Assembly: GCF_001886815.1 (NCBI RefSeq)
Contig: NZ_CP018099.1
Location: 2,478,501-2,542,500, forward strand
DNA: 64,000 bases
Origin: Caldithrix abyssi DSM 13497
GTDB taxonomy: Bacteria > Calditrichota > Calditrichia > Calditrichales > Calditrichaceae
Reading direction: 5' to 3'
Below the pieces are notes generated by a model. The model ran no database searches. It worked only from the letters and a program-made list of their open reading frames with translations, and had not been told where the DNA came from. Both the position numbers and the translations under genes were made by a program. Position 1 is the first letter of the stretch; each line of letters starts with the position of its first letter. Of this stretch, positions 45,233 to 55,052 are shown piece by piece.

Positions 45233-46702
45233 TTATTGAACCAGCAGCATTTTTTTGCTGAAGACAAAATTATTGGCTCGCAGCTGGTAGATGTAAACGC
45301 CGGAAGGCGCCTTATTTCCTCGTAAGTCCCTGCCGTCCCATTTAACCTGATAGGTACCGGCCGACAGCGTTTGATTGATCAGCCGGTCAATCAGTTTGCC
45401 GTTAATATCAAAAACATTCAATTGAACGTTTGCGCTGCCTTCTTTTAGGGCGGGAATGCTGAAGGCAATTTGCGTGGAACCGTTAAAGGGGTTGGGGAAG
45501 TTCTGTTCCAGCATAAATTCCGTTGGCGTGTTGCCGGCGATCGGTTGTAAGTTTTGCCCGTCCTTTTGCACAGTTGCCGATATGGGCCCAAAGGTCTGCC
45601 TGGAGCCGTCCAGATCGTGGGAGATGAGTTTGTACCAGTACGTAAAGTTAGGTTGAACGTTTTGGTCGATAAAACGGTAAGCCGTTTCAGCGGAGCTGCT
45701 GCCGCTGGCTTTTAATTGGGGATGGTCCTTGTAGGTGGCAATGGTTTCAAAGGGCCCGTTTTCATCCAGAGCGCGTTGAATTTCAAAGCCCAGTACATCG
45801 ATTTCGGACTGCGTGGTCCACTGAAGAAGAACGGATTGGCCCGAAGCGGCTGCTGTAAAGCTATTCAGGGTAACAGGGAGGGAGGCGTCATTAAATAAAA
45901 TAGTTGCACCATTAGTGTTTTCAATATCATTATTTCCGTCATCGAATTCAGCCCTATTCCACCAATTTTCGTCAATGCTCCATCCTTCACTCATTCCATC
46001 TACCGCATCTGGCGTACTCGAACCTCCCCAATCATTAGTACAGTCACCATTGTTTGCCCAATAATCAGAACCTGTTGTTATTTCATTTAAAAAAGTTGCA
46101 CACCAAAAGGTAAAATTTTCCCCTGGAGAAATTTCTAGAGAAGCTAAGGGAAGCCTTGCCTCAACTACATCATTTGTCGTGCTTATAGCTACTTGAACTC
46201 CAGAGGGAGTATACCATGAAATACCGCCAGTTATATCCCAAAATTCGGCAGTTGGAATTCCTGAAGTTCCTGTATGAAGAATTACATTGAAATCAATATT
46301 TGGTGTACCTTCAATAAAAGTATTTGCTTCGTCACCAATCCAGTTAGCTGTTCCTCCACTACCAGTTGAAAAAGCAAAAGCTATATTAGGAAGATTAATG
46401 TCAGTAATATCATTCAATTTTATCAAAATATATAGATATGTTCCATCCTGCCCAATCCTTAATTCCCACATGTCATAATTTTCATTATTCAAGTCTCTTG
46501 CATCTCCAATTTTACCTTTATAAATCCATTGCCCATTGAAATAATTAGATTGATGGAGAGAAAGAGATGTCGTATAATTGTAATTACCATCATTACTTTC
46601 CCAATCACTGGGGTCACCATCTACTATTATTGAATATTGTTGAGAGAATAATGGATTTAACATTATTGAAAATAATAAAATTTGTAAAAAAAAAATTCTC
46701 AT
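45233..46702 (-). CDS. Secreted CBM9-like protein with type IX sorting domain
   Basis: 489 residues. Signal peptide (about 1-20, ending LFSQ), then a CBM9/DOMON-like region starting IIVDGDPSDWESNDG with many aromatic residues (about 25-265). A fibronectin-III-like domain follows (VTLNSFTAAASGQSVLLQWTTQSEIDVLGFEIQR, 275-375). The C-terminal sorting module has FMLEQNFPNPFNGSTQIAFSIP...SGVYIYQLRANNFVFSKKMLLVQ. Likely secreted to the surface by the type IX system and binding or processing glycan beside the amylase. The N-terminal coding part (above about 45895) is markedly more AT-rich than the rest, suggesting a mosaic origin. GAGGAGGAG precedes the ATG. Confidence 0.8.
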   Translation of the reverse strand: MRIFFLQILLFSIMLNPLFSQQYSIIVDGDPSDWESNDGNYNYTTSLSLHQSNYFNGQWIYKGKIGDARDLNNENYDMWELRIGQDGTYLYILIKLNDITDINLPNIAFAFSTGSGGTANWIGDEANTFIEGTPNIDFNVILHTGTSGIPTAEFWDITGGISWYTPSGVQVAISTTNDVVEARLPLASLEISPGENFTFWCATFLNEITTGSDYWANNGDCTNDWGGSSTPDAVDGMSEGWSIDENWWNRAEFDDGNNDIENTNGATILFNDASLPVTLNSFTAAASGQSVLLQWTTQSEIDVLGFEIQRALDENGPFETIATYKDHPQLKASGSSSAETAYRFIDQNVQPNFTYWYKLISHDLDGSRQTFGPISATVQKDGQNLQPIAGNTPTEFMLEQNFPNPFNGSTQIAFSIPALKEGSANVQLNVFDINGKLIDRLINQTLSAGTYQVKWDGRDLRGNKAPSGVYIYQLRANNFVFSKKMLLVQ

Positions 46703-46805
46703 CGCAAACTCCTCCTCATCATTAAGTGAAATTTAGTAATAAAAAAATTAGTTACTAAAATAAAAAAAATTGTATATTAGAGCACAATTTTTGTGAAATT
46801 TTTTT

Positions 46806-48093
46806 GGCTCTACTGGGATTTTTGTGAAAAACAAAAATAATCCTTAGATTGAGTTTATGAAAGATAAAGAATTATTTAAACAGATTTTGGGACTTTCGCA
46901 TCCCTGGGAAGTTTCTAAAGTTGACTTAGATATTGCGAATGAGGAAGTAGAAATAGAGATTATCTATAAGTCAAAAAAAGGTTTTTGTCCCGAATGCGAA
47001 GTGGAATATGATATTTATGATCACCGCGAAAAACGTCGTTGGCGGCATTTGGATACATGCCAAATGAAGACCTATATTGTCTGCAAAGTACCCCGCATTA
47101 AATGCAAGGAACATGGAGTAAAAACGATCAAAGTACCTTGGGCAGAAAAGTCGAGTCGAACGACTTTATTATTTGAACGTTTTGCTATTGAGTTATTACT
47201 GGCCTCCAAGAACCAGAGCAAAACGGCACAATTTTTACGGATCAGCTTTGATATGCTTCATCATATAATGAGCAAAGCAGTGGAACGCGGGCTATCACGC
47301 CGAACGGAAGAGGACATTAAATATATCGGGATAGATGAGAAGAGTATGAAAAGAGGTCATACTTATGTAAGCGTATTATCCGATAGTGAAAGAAGACGTG
47401 TAATAGATGTAAGTGAAGGTCGCACAACAAGCTCTGCCAGTTCGTTAATAAACAAGGGATTAACAGAGAAACAAAAGGAGGGCCTCAAAGCGGTCAGTAT
47501 GGATATGTGGAAAGCTTTTATTAAAGCTGTTCAAAAGGAGCTTCCCAATGCTTCCATAGTGCATGACAAATTTCATATAATGAAGTATTTAAATGATGGA
47601 GTGGATAAAACCAGACGAGAGGAAGCCCGTAAATTACAAAAATCTAATGATAAAACCTTAGTGAAAAGTAAATATTTATTTTTAAAGAATCTGGAAAATA
47701 TGACGGACAAGCAATTATCGCGTTTCAGAAAAATTCAAGAACTTAACCTTATCACTTCCCAGGCTTGGGCGGCCAAAGAGAACTTCAAAGAATTCTTTAG
47801 GAGTGAAACAATAAATGATGCGAAATTTTTTTTTGCGGAATGGTATCAGGATATTAAGGAACGTTCTTTAAATAAAATGATTAAAGTAGCAAAAATGCTC
47901 ATTGCTCATTCAGATGGCTTATTAAACTATATAAGATATCAGATAGATAATTCAGTAGCCGAATGGTTGAACGGCAAGATACAGGAGATAAAAACAGTTG
48001 GTAGAGGCTTTAGAAAATTTGAAAATTTTAGGATAGCAATACTTTTCTTTCTTGGTAAATTAGACCTTTTTCCACAGGAATCCCAGTAGAGCC
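46806..48093 (+). mobile_element. ISL3-family insertion sequence, copy 1 (1288 bp)
   Basis: Inverted ends GGCTCTACTGGGATT at both termini. It is flanked by the 8-bp direct repeat ATTTTTTT (46798-46805 and 48094-48101), the usual ISL3 size, though the low complexity weakens this. It is the same length as the copy at 57978-59265, with encoded proteins differing at two residues. It lies 40 bp upstream of the amylase start codon, between it and the divergent CBM9-like gene. Confidence 0.9.
46857..48089 (+). CDS. ISL3-family transposase
   Basis: 410 residues. N-terminal Cys-containing zinc region (GFCPECEVEYDIYDHREKRRWRHLDTC...KCKEHG), helix-turn-helix (SKTAQFLRISFDMLHHIMSKA), and a DDE domain with D160 (YIGIDEKSMKRGHTYVSVL), D237 (SIVHDKFHIMKYLN) and E369 (VAEWLNGKIQEIK). 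Intact; the stop codon lies inside the right terminal repeat. It is identical to the second copy but for L/P and E/G changes. Confidence 0.93.
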   Translation: MKDKELFKQILGLSHPWEVSKVDLDIANEEVEIEIIYKSKKGFCPECEVEYDIYDHREKRRWRHLDTCQMKTYIVCKVPRIKCKEHGVKTIKVPWAEKSSRTTLLFERFAIELLLASKNQSKTAQFLRISFDMLHHIMSKAVERGLSRRTEEDIKYIGIDEKSMKRGHTYVSVLSDSERRRVIDVSEGRTTSSASSLINKGLTEKQKEGLKAVSMDMWKAFIKAVQKELPNASIVHDKFHIMKYLNDGVDKTRREEARKLQKSNDKTLVKSKYLFLKNLENMTDKQLSRFRKIQELNLITSQAWAAKENFKEFFRSETINDAKFFFAEWYQDIKERSLNKMIKVAKMLIAHSDGLLNYIRYQIDNSVAEWLNGKIQEIKTVGRGFRKFENFRIAILFFLGKLDLFPQESQ

Positions 48094-48133
48094 ATTTTTT
48101 TTTATCTTTTTAAAAAAATATTGGGAGGCTGCT

Positions 48134-50473
48134 ATGCGTAGAGTGTTGCTGGGCCTGGCGCTTGTTCTTCTTTTTAGTTTCGCCAATCTCTTTGCCAATC
48201 CCTGGAACGGCAGAATTGTCCTGCAGGGATTTTGGTGGGACTACTGGAACAACAACTATCCAAACAACTGGGCAACCTATCTGGCCGATCTGGCGCCGCG
48301 CTTGAGTGAAATGGGTATCGATTACGTCTGGATTCCGCCAACGGTTAAAAACCATTCAACCTCTTCCAATGGTTATGCGCCGTTCGACCATTACGATCTG
48401 GGAGACAAATATCAAAAGGGAAGTACCAGTACGCGCTTTGGCAACAAAGACGAATTTTTAAGAGCCGTGGCCGTTTTGCACGCCAATGGCCTGCGCGTTA
48501 TTCAGGATGTGGTCTGGAATCACCTGGCTAACGCTGGCTCTAACACCGGCGCCGGCGGATCGGATCCCGCCGCCTGGGGAAACACCTGGAAAAATTTCAG
48601 ATACGTTTGCTACGCCACGCCGGTAACCGATGAAAGCGAAGCCGACTATTTCAACCGGCAGGGACGCTTTTTCAAGAACTGGCAAAACTTTCATCCCAAT
48701 CCCGATCATAATCAAAACGACGACGACTGGACCGGTGAATTCTGGGGACCCGATTTGTGCTACTATCAGGGCGCTTACGGACAGAGCAGTAATTGCACCT
48801 ACAATCCCGAACAATCGCCGGATTACGTGCGTAACGGCATGCGCACCTGGAATATCTGGCTAAAAAAACAAACCGGCATCGACGGCTACCGCATTGACGC
48901 GGCCAAACACTTCCCGTACTGGGCGACCAAAGATTTTTTGTGGAACCTACAGCACGACGCGGGCTGGGCTTCCGGCGGAGATACCATGTTTGCCGTGGGT
49001 GAGTATGTGGGCAGTAAAAGCGAAATGGATACCTGGGTAGACAACGTCAATAACAGCGACGGCTTTTCCGACGTGGTGGGCACCATGGATTTCAGCCTGC
49101 GGCAGGCTCTGCGCGACATGGTCTATTCCTTTGGCTCTTACGACATGGGCACCATCCCTTCGGCTCAGCAGGATCGCCGGACGCGTACCGTGCCCTTTGT
49201 CAACAGCCACGACACCTTCCGACCCATTCTGGACAGCAACGGCAACTACAGCGGCTGGGATACTTACAATGAATTAGGCGGCGGGCACATTGATCCCTAT
49301 GAACCGCGCGTTGAAGTGGCCTACGCCATTGCCTTTGCCGTGGACGGTTCGCCGTCTGTTTTTTTTGAAGATTTGTTTGACATTGGCGCTAATGGCAATC
49401 GCTGGGATCACCATCCCAACGATCCCAATGAGCTGCCAGCCCGCGATTATCTGGTGAATCTCATCTGGTGCCATCAAAAATTGAATTTTAAAGACGGAGA
49501 ATACAAAGTGCGCTGGCAGGCGCAGGATTTACTGATCATCGAGCGCAGCGCGCGGGCCATCATCGGCGCCAACGACAGCTGGGATCAATGGCAGTCGGCC
49601 ACCATTACCACCGATTTTGCGCCTGGAACCGTTTTGAAAGATTACAGCGGCGCCAATTCCGGAACCATTACGGTGGACAACAATCAGCAGGTAACCATCT
49701 GGGTGCCGCCCTGCGACGGCTCCAACATCCGGCGCGGTTATTGTGTGTACGGCCCGGACGGTATTTCCGGCCCGGTTACCCATCAGGTGCGAACAACCAC
49801 TCAGGAATGGGAAATGGCCGACGATCTGGGAGACAGCCATGAATGGTCGTTAGGGCAGGGCGGGCGTTTGCCTTCGTACAGCACTGCTCTGCGAACCATC
49901 GGCAAAATCTGGTCCGAAGCCGGAGAGCAAGTAACCATTGAAGTCTATCCGGAAGACGCCGCGCAATCGTACACTCTGCGCATTTACAATGATCAAAATC
50001 AACAAATGGCCTCTTTTACGCACACCGGCGCGGGCACGTTTTATTTCACGCCCACCTATCAGGAATGGCTTACGCTTAAAATTCGCAATACGGATTCCAA
50101 TACGCCGGGCCAGAAGGTGTGGGTAAAGGCCACCTATCTTGGTCCGCAAGTCATTGACCAGGGCGCCTCGCTGGTGGGAGAACAGGGCGTGATTTACGAT
50201 TTCAGGTTATTCAATAACTATCCCAATCCTTTCAATCCATCTACCACGCTGGCCTTTGAAATCCCGAAAGCGGGGCAGGTGCGCCTGGTAATTTATGATT
50301 TGAACGGACGGCTGGTAAAAACGCTGTTTGATAGTCGCGTCGCACAGGGGCGTCACCAGCTGCAGTGGGATGGCACGAATTTTAACGGAGATGCCCTGCC
50401 TTCGGGCGTGTATTTTGCCCGTCTGATTTTTGACGGAAAAACGCGCACGCAAAAACTGGTCCTTTTAAAATAG
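48134..50473 (+). CDS. Secreted GH13 alpha-amylase with type IX sorting domain
   Basis: 779 residues. Signal peptide MRRVLLGLALVLLFSFANLFA. The GH13 barrel has QGFWWDYWNN, DVVWNH (region I), GYRIDAAKH with nucleophile D255, acid/base E290 (AVGEYVG) and transition-state D360 (VNSHDT). A beta-rich C domain and a carbohydrate-binding-like region (about 500-680) are followed by a sorting module with NNYPNPFNPSTTLAFEIP ending KLVLLK. It would hydrolyse starch or glycogen outside the cell. GGGAGGC precedes ATG. The IS element just upstream may have removed its native promoter, leaving expression in doubt. Confidence 0.92.
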   Translation: MRRVLLGLALVLLFSFANLFANPWNGRIVLQGFWWDYWNNNYPNNWATYLADLAPRLSEMGIDYVWIPPTVKNHSTSSNGYAPFDHYDLGDKYQKGSTSTRFGNKDEFLRAVAVLHANGLRVIQDVVWNHLANAGSNTGAGGSDPAAWGNTWKNFRYVCYATPVTDESEADYFNRQGRFFKNWQNFHPNPDHNQNDDDWTGEFWGPDLCYYQGAYGQSSNCTYNPEQSPDYVRNGMRTWNIWLKKQTGIDGYRIDAAKHFPYWATKDFLWNLQHDAGWASGGDTMFAVGEYVGSKSEMDTWVDNVNNSDGFSDVVGTMDFSLRQALRDMVYSFGSYDMGTIPSAQQDRRTRTVPFVNSHDTFRPILDSNGNYSGWDTYNELGGGHIDPYEPRVEVAYAIAFAVDGSPSVFFEDLFDIGANGNRWDHHPNDPNELPARDYLVNLIWCHQKLNFKDGEYKVRWQAQDLLIIERSARAIIGANDSWDQWQSATITTDFAPGTVLKDYSGANSGTITVDNNQQVTIWVPPCDGSNIRRGYCVYGPDGISGPVTHQVRTTTQEWEMADDLGDSHEWSLGQGGRLPSYSTALRTIGKIWSEAGEQVTIEVYPEDAAQSYTLRIYNDQNQQMASFTHTGAGTFYFTPTYQEWLTLKIRNTDSNTPGQKVWVKATYLGPQVIDQGASLVGEQGVIYDFRLFNNYPNPFNPSTTLAFEIPKAGQVRLVIYDLNGRLVKTLFDSRVAQGRHQLQWDGTNFNGDALPSGVYFARLIFDGKTRTQKLVLLK

Positions 50474-50646
50474 TCGCTGGATGATTACGCGATGCCTGTG
50501 AGCGATTTTTAGCGCGGCGCGGATCAAATCTTTAATGACCATTGAATGCCTGAGGTAGGGAAGCGCATGCGGTAGAGGAGGAGACCACTTTTGACCGTCT
50601 GTCTCTTTATTTTGGGGAGGCCAGGACGGCTAACAGGAATTTTAAT

Positions 50647-50676
50647 ACAAAAGCCCTGAAATTTCAGGGCTTTTGT
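50647..50676. terminator. Perfect palindromic bidirectional terminator
   Basis: ACAAAAGCCCTGAAA joins directly to its exact complement TTTCAGGGCTTTTGT. It lies between the convergent amylase and CBM9-like genes and has U-tracts on both strands. The stretch 50474-50640 before it holds no gene. Confidence 0.85.
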
Positions 50677-50703
50677 GTTTAGGGGAATAAACCGAACGGT
50701 TTG

Positions 50704-51690
50704 TTACTTAATCAATATCATTTTGCCGTTTTGCCGCTGTCCGCTGGCGCGATCGGTCAGGGAATAAAAATAGATGCCCGAGGTTAGGTCGCGGCCCAGC
50801 TGATTAAGCGATAACTGCCAATCGTGCTGACCGGCGCCGGAGAACTGCCGTTCCTCCGAAAATATTTTCTGCCCACGGGTGTTGTAAATCGACAATAAAA
50901 TGCTGGCGTTGGCCTTAGAAGTAAAGCGAATGGTTGTGCAAGGGTTAAAGGGATTGGGAAAGTTGCCCAACAGGCGAAAATCAATATCCTGCACACTGTT
51001 TTCGCTCAGGGCTGCAGGTACGGAATTGAGCGGTACGTTCATCTGATAGGTGTCCAGAATGTTGTGGTTGGCGGACATATCCCAGTCATAGGCTGTGTCG
51101 TCATCCGGGCAGGAGTCAAAATTACCGTGGTTGTTATTATCGCCAGTAATGTAGAACTGCACGTCGCCCACATCCGGAGTGCCCATCTCGCTTTTCAGAA
51201 TGCGTATTTCGATCCATCCATCCACCACGTGATTGACAGAGATGGTGTCGGCAAACTCGCTTTGCTCAAGCCCCACATATCCGTCCCAACTCGTGCCGGT
51301 CCAATAATTCAATTCCGCGTAGTTAATATCCTGGTCGCCGCTGCCGCCAAAATGTCCGCGTGGGGCATAGTCGGGCAGATCCGCATGGGCGTAATCGATG
51401 GCGCGAGACCAGGAGTCGTAAGAGCCTCCGCCGCTTTTGGTATTGACGATGAACGCCCAGCTCATCCATTTAGCGGCAGACACCTCGGCGCCAAAATAGA
51501 TGTAGTTTTCGTCGTCCGTTACGTAAATCTTTTTAGCGTTGGCTTCGGCAAATCCGGGAATGCCATCAGCCACATGCACCGGTTGTCCCCATACCGCCTC
51601 GCCGTCAAATATGCCGTCAATGACCGGCGTACCAGCAAAAATTGTGCAGGAAAATAAAAGAATAATTAAGGAACTTTTTAACACGCTCAT
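50704..51690 (-). CDS. Secreted CBM9-like protein with type IX sorting domain
   Basis: 328 residues. Signal peptide (about 1-19, ending IFAG), a CBM9-like domain opening PVIDGIFDGEAVWGQPVHVADG (20-225) and a C-terminal sorting module with RLLGNFPNPFNPCTTIRFTS ending GKMILIK. It is similar in architecture to the 489-residue protein on the other side of the amylase but lacks the fibronectin-like part. Probably an extracellular glycan-binding accessory protein. AAGGAGG precedes ATG. Convergent with the amylase gene. Confidence 0.8.
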   Translation of the reverse strand: MSVLKSSLIILLFSCTIFAGTPVIDGIFDGEAVWGQPVHVADGIPGFAEANAKKIYVTDDENYIYFGAEVSAAKWMSWAFIVNTKSGGGSYDSWSRAIDYAHADLPDYAPRGHFGGSGDQDINYAELNYWTGTSWDGYVGLEQSEFADTISVNHVVDGWIEIRILKSEMGTPDVGDVQFYITGDNNNHGNFDSCPDDDTAYDWDMSANHNILDTYQMNVPLNSVPAALSENSVQDIDFRLLGNFPNPFNPCTTIRFTSKANASILLSIYNTRGQKIFSEERQFSGAGQHDWQLSLNQLGRDLTSGIYFYSLTDRASGQRQNGKMILIK

Positions 51691-52460
51691 AACGATCCTC
51701 CTTCTTTAGGTAATAAAATATCTTATGAATTGAAAACGATTTTTGCTTTATCTAATAATGCAGCACAGCGGCTGCTTTTTTTCACGCAGATTGCTCAGAT
51801 GCGCGCAAACACAAAAAAATGTGTAAATTAATGTGATCTACACAAAGCACATACTTCCACCGTTGAATCAGCGGAAGAGTCTCGTGCTGGCCATTTCCAC
51901 TCAACCATTCAACTCGCTTTAGATTTTCCGGGCTGGCGTCGCTCCGTCCCGCCCTTATGAAACGCCGTTGAAAATGACAGGCCGAAGACTATTCAACCAT
52001 TCAACCATTCAACTAATAATCCATTTCGGCTGCATAAAAATTTTCAAACGCTAAAGAGTTACTTCTTACTAATTACTAATAAAGTATTCTCCAAGGAAGC
52101 GTAGCCGCAACCAAAACAAACCGCAAAGAGCACAAAGAAGTCACAAAGTACGCAAAGAAAAAATAAAACCAATTATTCTACATGTTAGTAAGAAACTCAT
52201 CATGCCGGGGCTGGGGGATGAGTTTTTAAAACAGCACAAAAATTTTCAAATCCCGCCAGCGCGGGACTAGATCTTTCAGAAGAAGTATCCTAAAGAGTTA
52301 CTTCTTACTAATAAAGTATTCTAAAAGGGGGCGTCCCTGCCCTGATGTAAAGGCATTTTTCGAATGACGATTCAAACTGTTCAATAGTTATTTTAATACA
52401 AAACCTTTAAAGCGTCAAATTTTAATGATTGTGGATTTTCAATTTTTAAGTAAGGCTTGT
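51691..52460. repeat. Intergenic region made of short dispersed repeats
   Basis: No gene. It holds ATTCAACC 8-mers (51991-52014 and near 51902). A block CTAAAGAGTTACTTCTTACTAAT...AAAGTATTCT occurs twice (about 52052-52093 and 52290-52331). There are two versions of CAAAAATTTTCAAA-Y-CCGCC, one with the hairpin TCCCGCCAGCGCGGGA, also seen at 40600. A fragment like the start of the 405-bp repeat (GCCGCAACCAAAAC, GCACAAAGAAGTCACAAAG) lies at about 52105. These look like decayed and recombined copies of genome-wide intergenic repeats. Confidence 0.65.
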
Positions 52461-52518
52461 TTTGAAATGAATAAATTTTGTATCTTAATACGGGTAATCA
52501 AGCAAAGAGGATTTAAAA

Positions 52519-55029
52519 ATGATTTCTCGTTTAATCTTTTTATTAACGCTGACAGCTGCCACGTTATTCTCGCAATCCGCAAACATTGACCGGCAGATTG
52601 AAGAACTGCTGTCTAAAATGACGCTGGAAGAGAAAGCGTCTTACATTGGCGGAACAAAGGGCTTTTATTTGCGGGCCATACCGCGGTTGGGGCTTCCGGA
52701 AGTGAAAATGAGCGACGGACCTCTGGGCATCAGAGGCAGCGGAAAATCAACCGCTTTTCCTGCAACCATTGCATTAAGCGCCACCTGGAACAGGGCGCTG
52801 GCTTACAAAGTGGGGCAGGCCATTGGGCTCGAAGCCCGGGCTAAGCAAATCGGTATTTTATTAGCTCCGGCCGTTAACATCTACCGCGCCCCCATGTGCG
52901 GCCGCAATTTTGAATATTTTGGAGAAGACCCGTTTTTAACCGCAGAAATGGCGGTTCAATACATTAAAGGCGTGCAGTCTAATAAAGTGGCGGCCACGGT
53001 TAAGCATTTTGCGGCTAATAATCAGGAATATGACCGGCACTGGGTGGGCTCTAATGTGGATGAACGTACTTTAAGAGAAATCTATTTTCCGGCTTTTAAA
53101 GCTGCGGTGCAAAAGGGCGGCGCTCTGGCTGTTATGGCCGCCTACAATCCTCTGAACGGCATCCACTGCAGTGAAAAAGCCTGGCTGCTGAATGAGGTTC
53201 TGAAAAAAGAATGGGGGGTCGAGGGCCTGGTTATGTCTGACTGGGGAGCGGTGCACAGCGAACGAGCCATCGAAGCCGGCCTGGATCTGGAGATGCCAGA
53301 AGCCCGCTTCATGACCGCCGAAAAGATCATTGCTCTCATCAAAAAGGGCGAACTGGATGAAAAAATTCTGGACGACAAAGTACGACGAATTTTGCGCGTG
53401 TGTTTAACCATGGATCTGTTTAATGCCAATCGTTCCAAACCGACCATTGATTGGGACGAGCACCATGATCTGGCCGTACAGGTAGCTCGCGAAGGGATGG
53501 TGCTTTTGAAAAATGACGACGATCTTCTTCCCTTAAAACCGGAAAAAATCCGCAGCCTGGTTGTTTTAGGCCCCACCGCCTATCCCACGCCAACCAGCGG
53601 CGGCGGTTCTGCGTTTATTAAACCGTACCGTACAATTAGTTTTTACGAAGCGATTAAAAATACGGCCGGCTCGCAGACACAGGTCGATTTTATTAACACC
53701 GAACGATATCTTTCCATGGATCGATTGGTGGAGCAAGGCCGTTTTTTTGTTGACTCCGACCTGAGCGAACCAGGTTTAAAAGCCATCTTTTTTAATAACA
53801 TGGAATTGAGATATCCACCGATTTACCGGCGTGTGGATCAAAAAATAGCGTTTGATTTCGGTACGCTCTCGCCGGCGTTCGGCGTGCGCAGCAGCGGCTA
53901 TTCCATTCGCTGGCGCGCTTACATAAAGCCGGAAAAAACGGGCAAATATGTATTCGCCACGGAAAGCGACGACGGCGTGCGCGTTTATCTGGATGGAACG
54001 TTGATCATCGACAACTGGACGGATCACGCCGTGCAAAAGGATGTAAAGGAAGTGCGGCTTGTTGCAGGCAAGGTGTATGATTTGCGCCTTGAATATTACA
54101 ATAACAAGGGGCAGGGGCTGATCCGCTTTGGCTACGGTTTGATTGATGAAACGCCGCTGGCCCAAAAGATGGCGCGGGTTAAAGAATATGACGCAGCCAT
54201 TGTTTGCGTGGGATTCAATTCTGAACTGGAAGGGGAAGGGCATGATCGTCCTTTTTCGCTCCCTCAAAAACAGGTGGATTTGATACAACAGGTTGCCCGA
54301 CGCAATTCCAACACCATAGTTCTTTTGACGGCCGGAGGCGGCGTTGACTTTTTGCCCTGGATTAAAAAAGTGAAAGCCGTTCTTCACGCTTTTTATCCGG
54401 GGCAGGCGGGGGGAGAGCCGGCAGCCGACATCTTGTTTGGCAAGGTTAATCCGTCTGGCAAGTTGCCCTTTACCATTGAAAAACGTTTGCAGGATGGCGC
54501 GGCCTTTAATTACTATTATCCGGCCGCGGTTGATACGCCTGTGTACTCGGCTGATTTTTCTGGCAATCCGCAAAACATTGATTACGGCGAGGGAATATTT
54601 TTGGGATACCGACATTTTGATAAATATAATCTTGAGCCGTTATTTCCCTTTGGATTCGGACTCTCTTACACACGCTTTGACTTTGACGATCTTGAGCTGT
54701 CTGGCAAAGTGATTCGACCAGATGGCAGGCTGACGGTGCGCTGCAAAATAACCAACAAGGGCAAAATGGCCGGCGCCGAAGTGGTGCAGCTCTATTTAAA
54801 AAAGGAAGTCGATGTTGTAACGGTGGAAAAGGCGTTGAAAGGTTTTCAGAAAGTGGAGCTGCAGCCCGGTGAAAGCAATATCATTGAGTTTGAAATTCTT
54901 CCGGAACATCTGCAGGTGTTTGATCACCTGAAAAAACAGTGGGAAGTAAAAGCGGGGAAGTACCAGGTGCTTGTCGGCTCGTCTTCGCGAGATATTCGCT
55001 TAAAAGGTAAGTTTTTAGTAAAACCATAA
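52519..55029 (+). CDS. GH3 beta-glucosidase with PA14 domain
   Basis: 836 residues. Signal peptide (1-18, LFSQ), GH3 N-terminal barrel (KMSDGPLGIRG, GRNFEYFGEDP, KHFAANNQE, nucleophile D241 in VMSDWGAVH). The C-terminal sandwich is interrupted by a PA14 domain at about 437-545 (GKYVFATESDDGVRVYLDGTLIIDNW), then GFNSELEGEGHDRPFSLP with the acid/base region. A fibronectin-III-like end follows (VRCKITNKGKMAGAEVVQLYL). It releases glucose or other sugars from beta-linked oligosaccharides in the periplasm or outside; there is no sorting domain. GAGGATTTAAAA precedes ATG. It is functionally linked to the nearby amylase as a glycan-use locus. Confidence 0.92.
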   Translation: MISRLIFLLTLTAATLFSQSANIDRQIEELLSKMTLEEKASYIGGTKGFYLRAIPRLGLPEVKMSDGPLGIRGSGKSTAFPATIALSATWNRALAYKVGQAIGLEARAKQIGILLAPAVNIYRAPMCGRNFEYFGEDPFLTAEMAVQYIKGVQSNKVAATVKHFAANNQEYDRHWVGSNVDERTLREIYFPAFKAAVQKGGALAVMAAYNPLNGIHCSEKAWLLNEVLKKEWGVEGLVMSDWGAVHSERAIEAGLDLEMPEARFMTAEKIIALIKKGELDEKILDDKVRRILRVCLTMDLFNANRSKPTIDWDEHHDLAVQVAREGMVLLKNDDDLLPLKPEKIRSLVVLGPTAYPTPTSGGGSAFIKPYRTISFYEAIKNTAGSQTQVDFINTERYLSMDRLVEQGRFFVDSDLSEPGLKAIFFNNMELRYPPIYRRVDQKIAFDFGTLSPAFGVRSSGYSIRWRAYIKPEKTGKYVFATESDDGVRVYLDGTLIIDNWTDHAVQKDVKEVRLVAGKVYDLRLEYYNNKGQGLIRFGYGLIDETPLAQKMARVKEYDAAIVCVGFNSELEGEGHDRPFSLPQKQVDLIQQVARRNSNTIVLLTAGGGVDFLPWIKKVKAVLHAFYPGQAGGEPAADILFGKVNPSGKLPFTIEKRLQDGAAFNYYYPAAVDTPVYSADFSGNPQNIDYGEGIFLGYRHFDKYNLEPLFPFGFGLSYTRFDFDDLELSGKVIRPDGRLTVRCKITNKGKMAGAEVVQLYLKKEVDVVTVEKALKGFQKVELQPGESNIIEFEILPEHLQVFDHLKKQWEVKAGKYQVLVGSSSRDIRLKGKFLVKP

Positions 55030-55052
55030 AATGGGCAGGCAGCGTTTTGTAA

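Noticed and set aside
53776-54615. 279-codon antisense frame inside the GH3 gene
   Set aside because: It covers the PA14 and C-terminal GH3 motifs on the other strand; its composition is that of a shadow frame.
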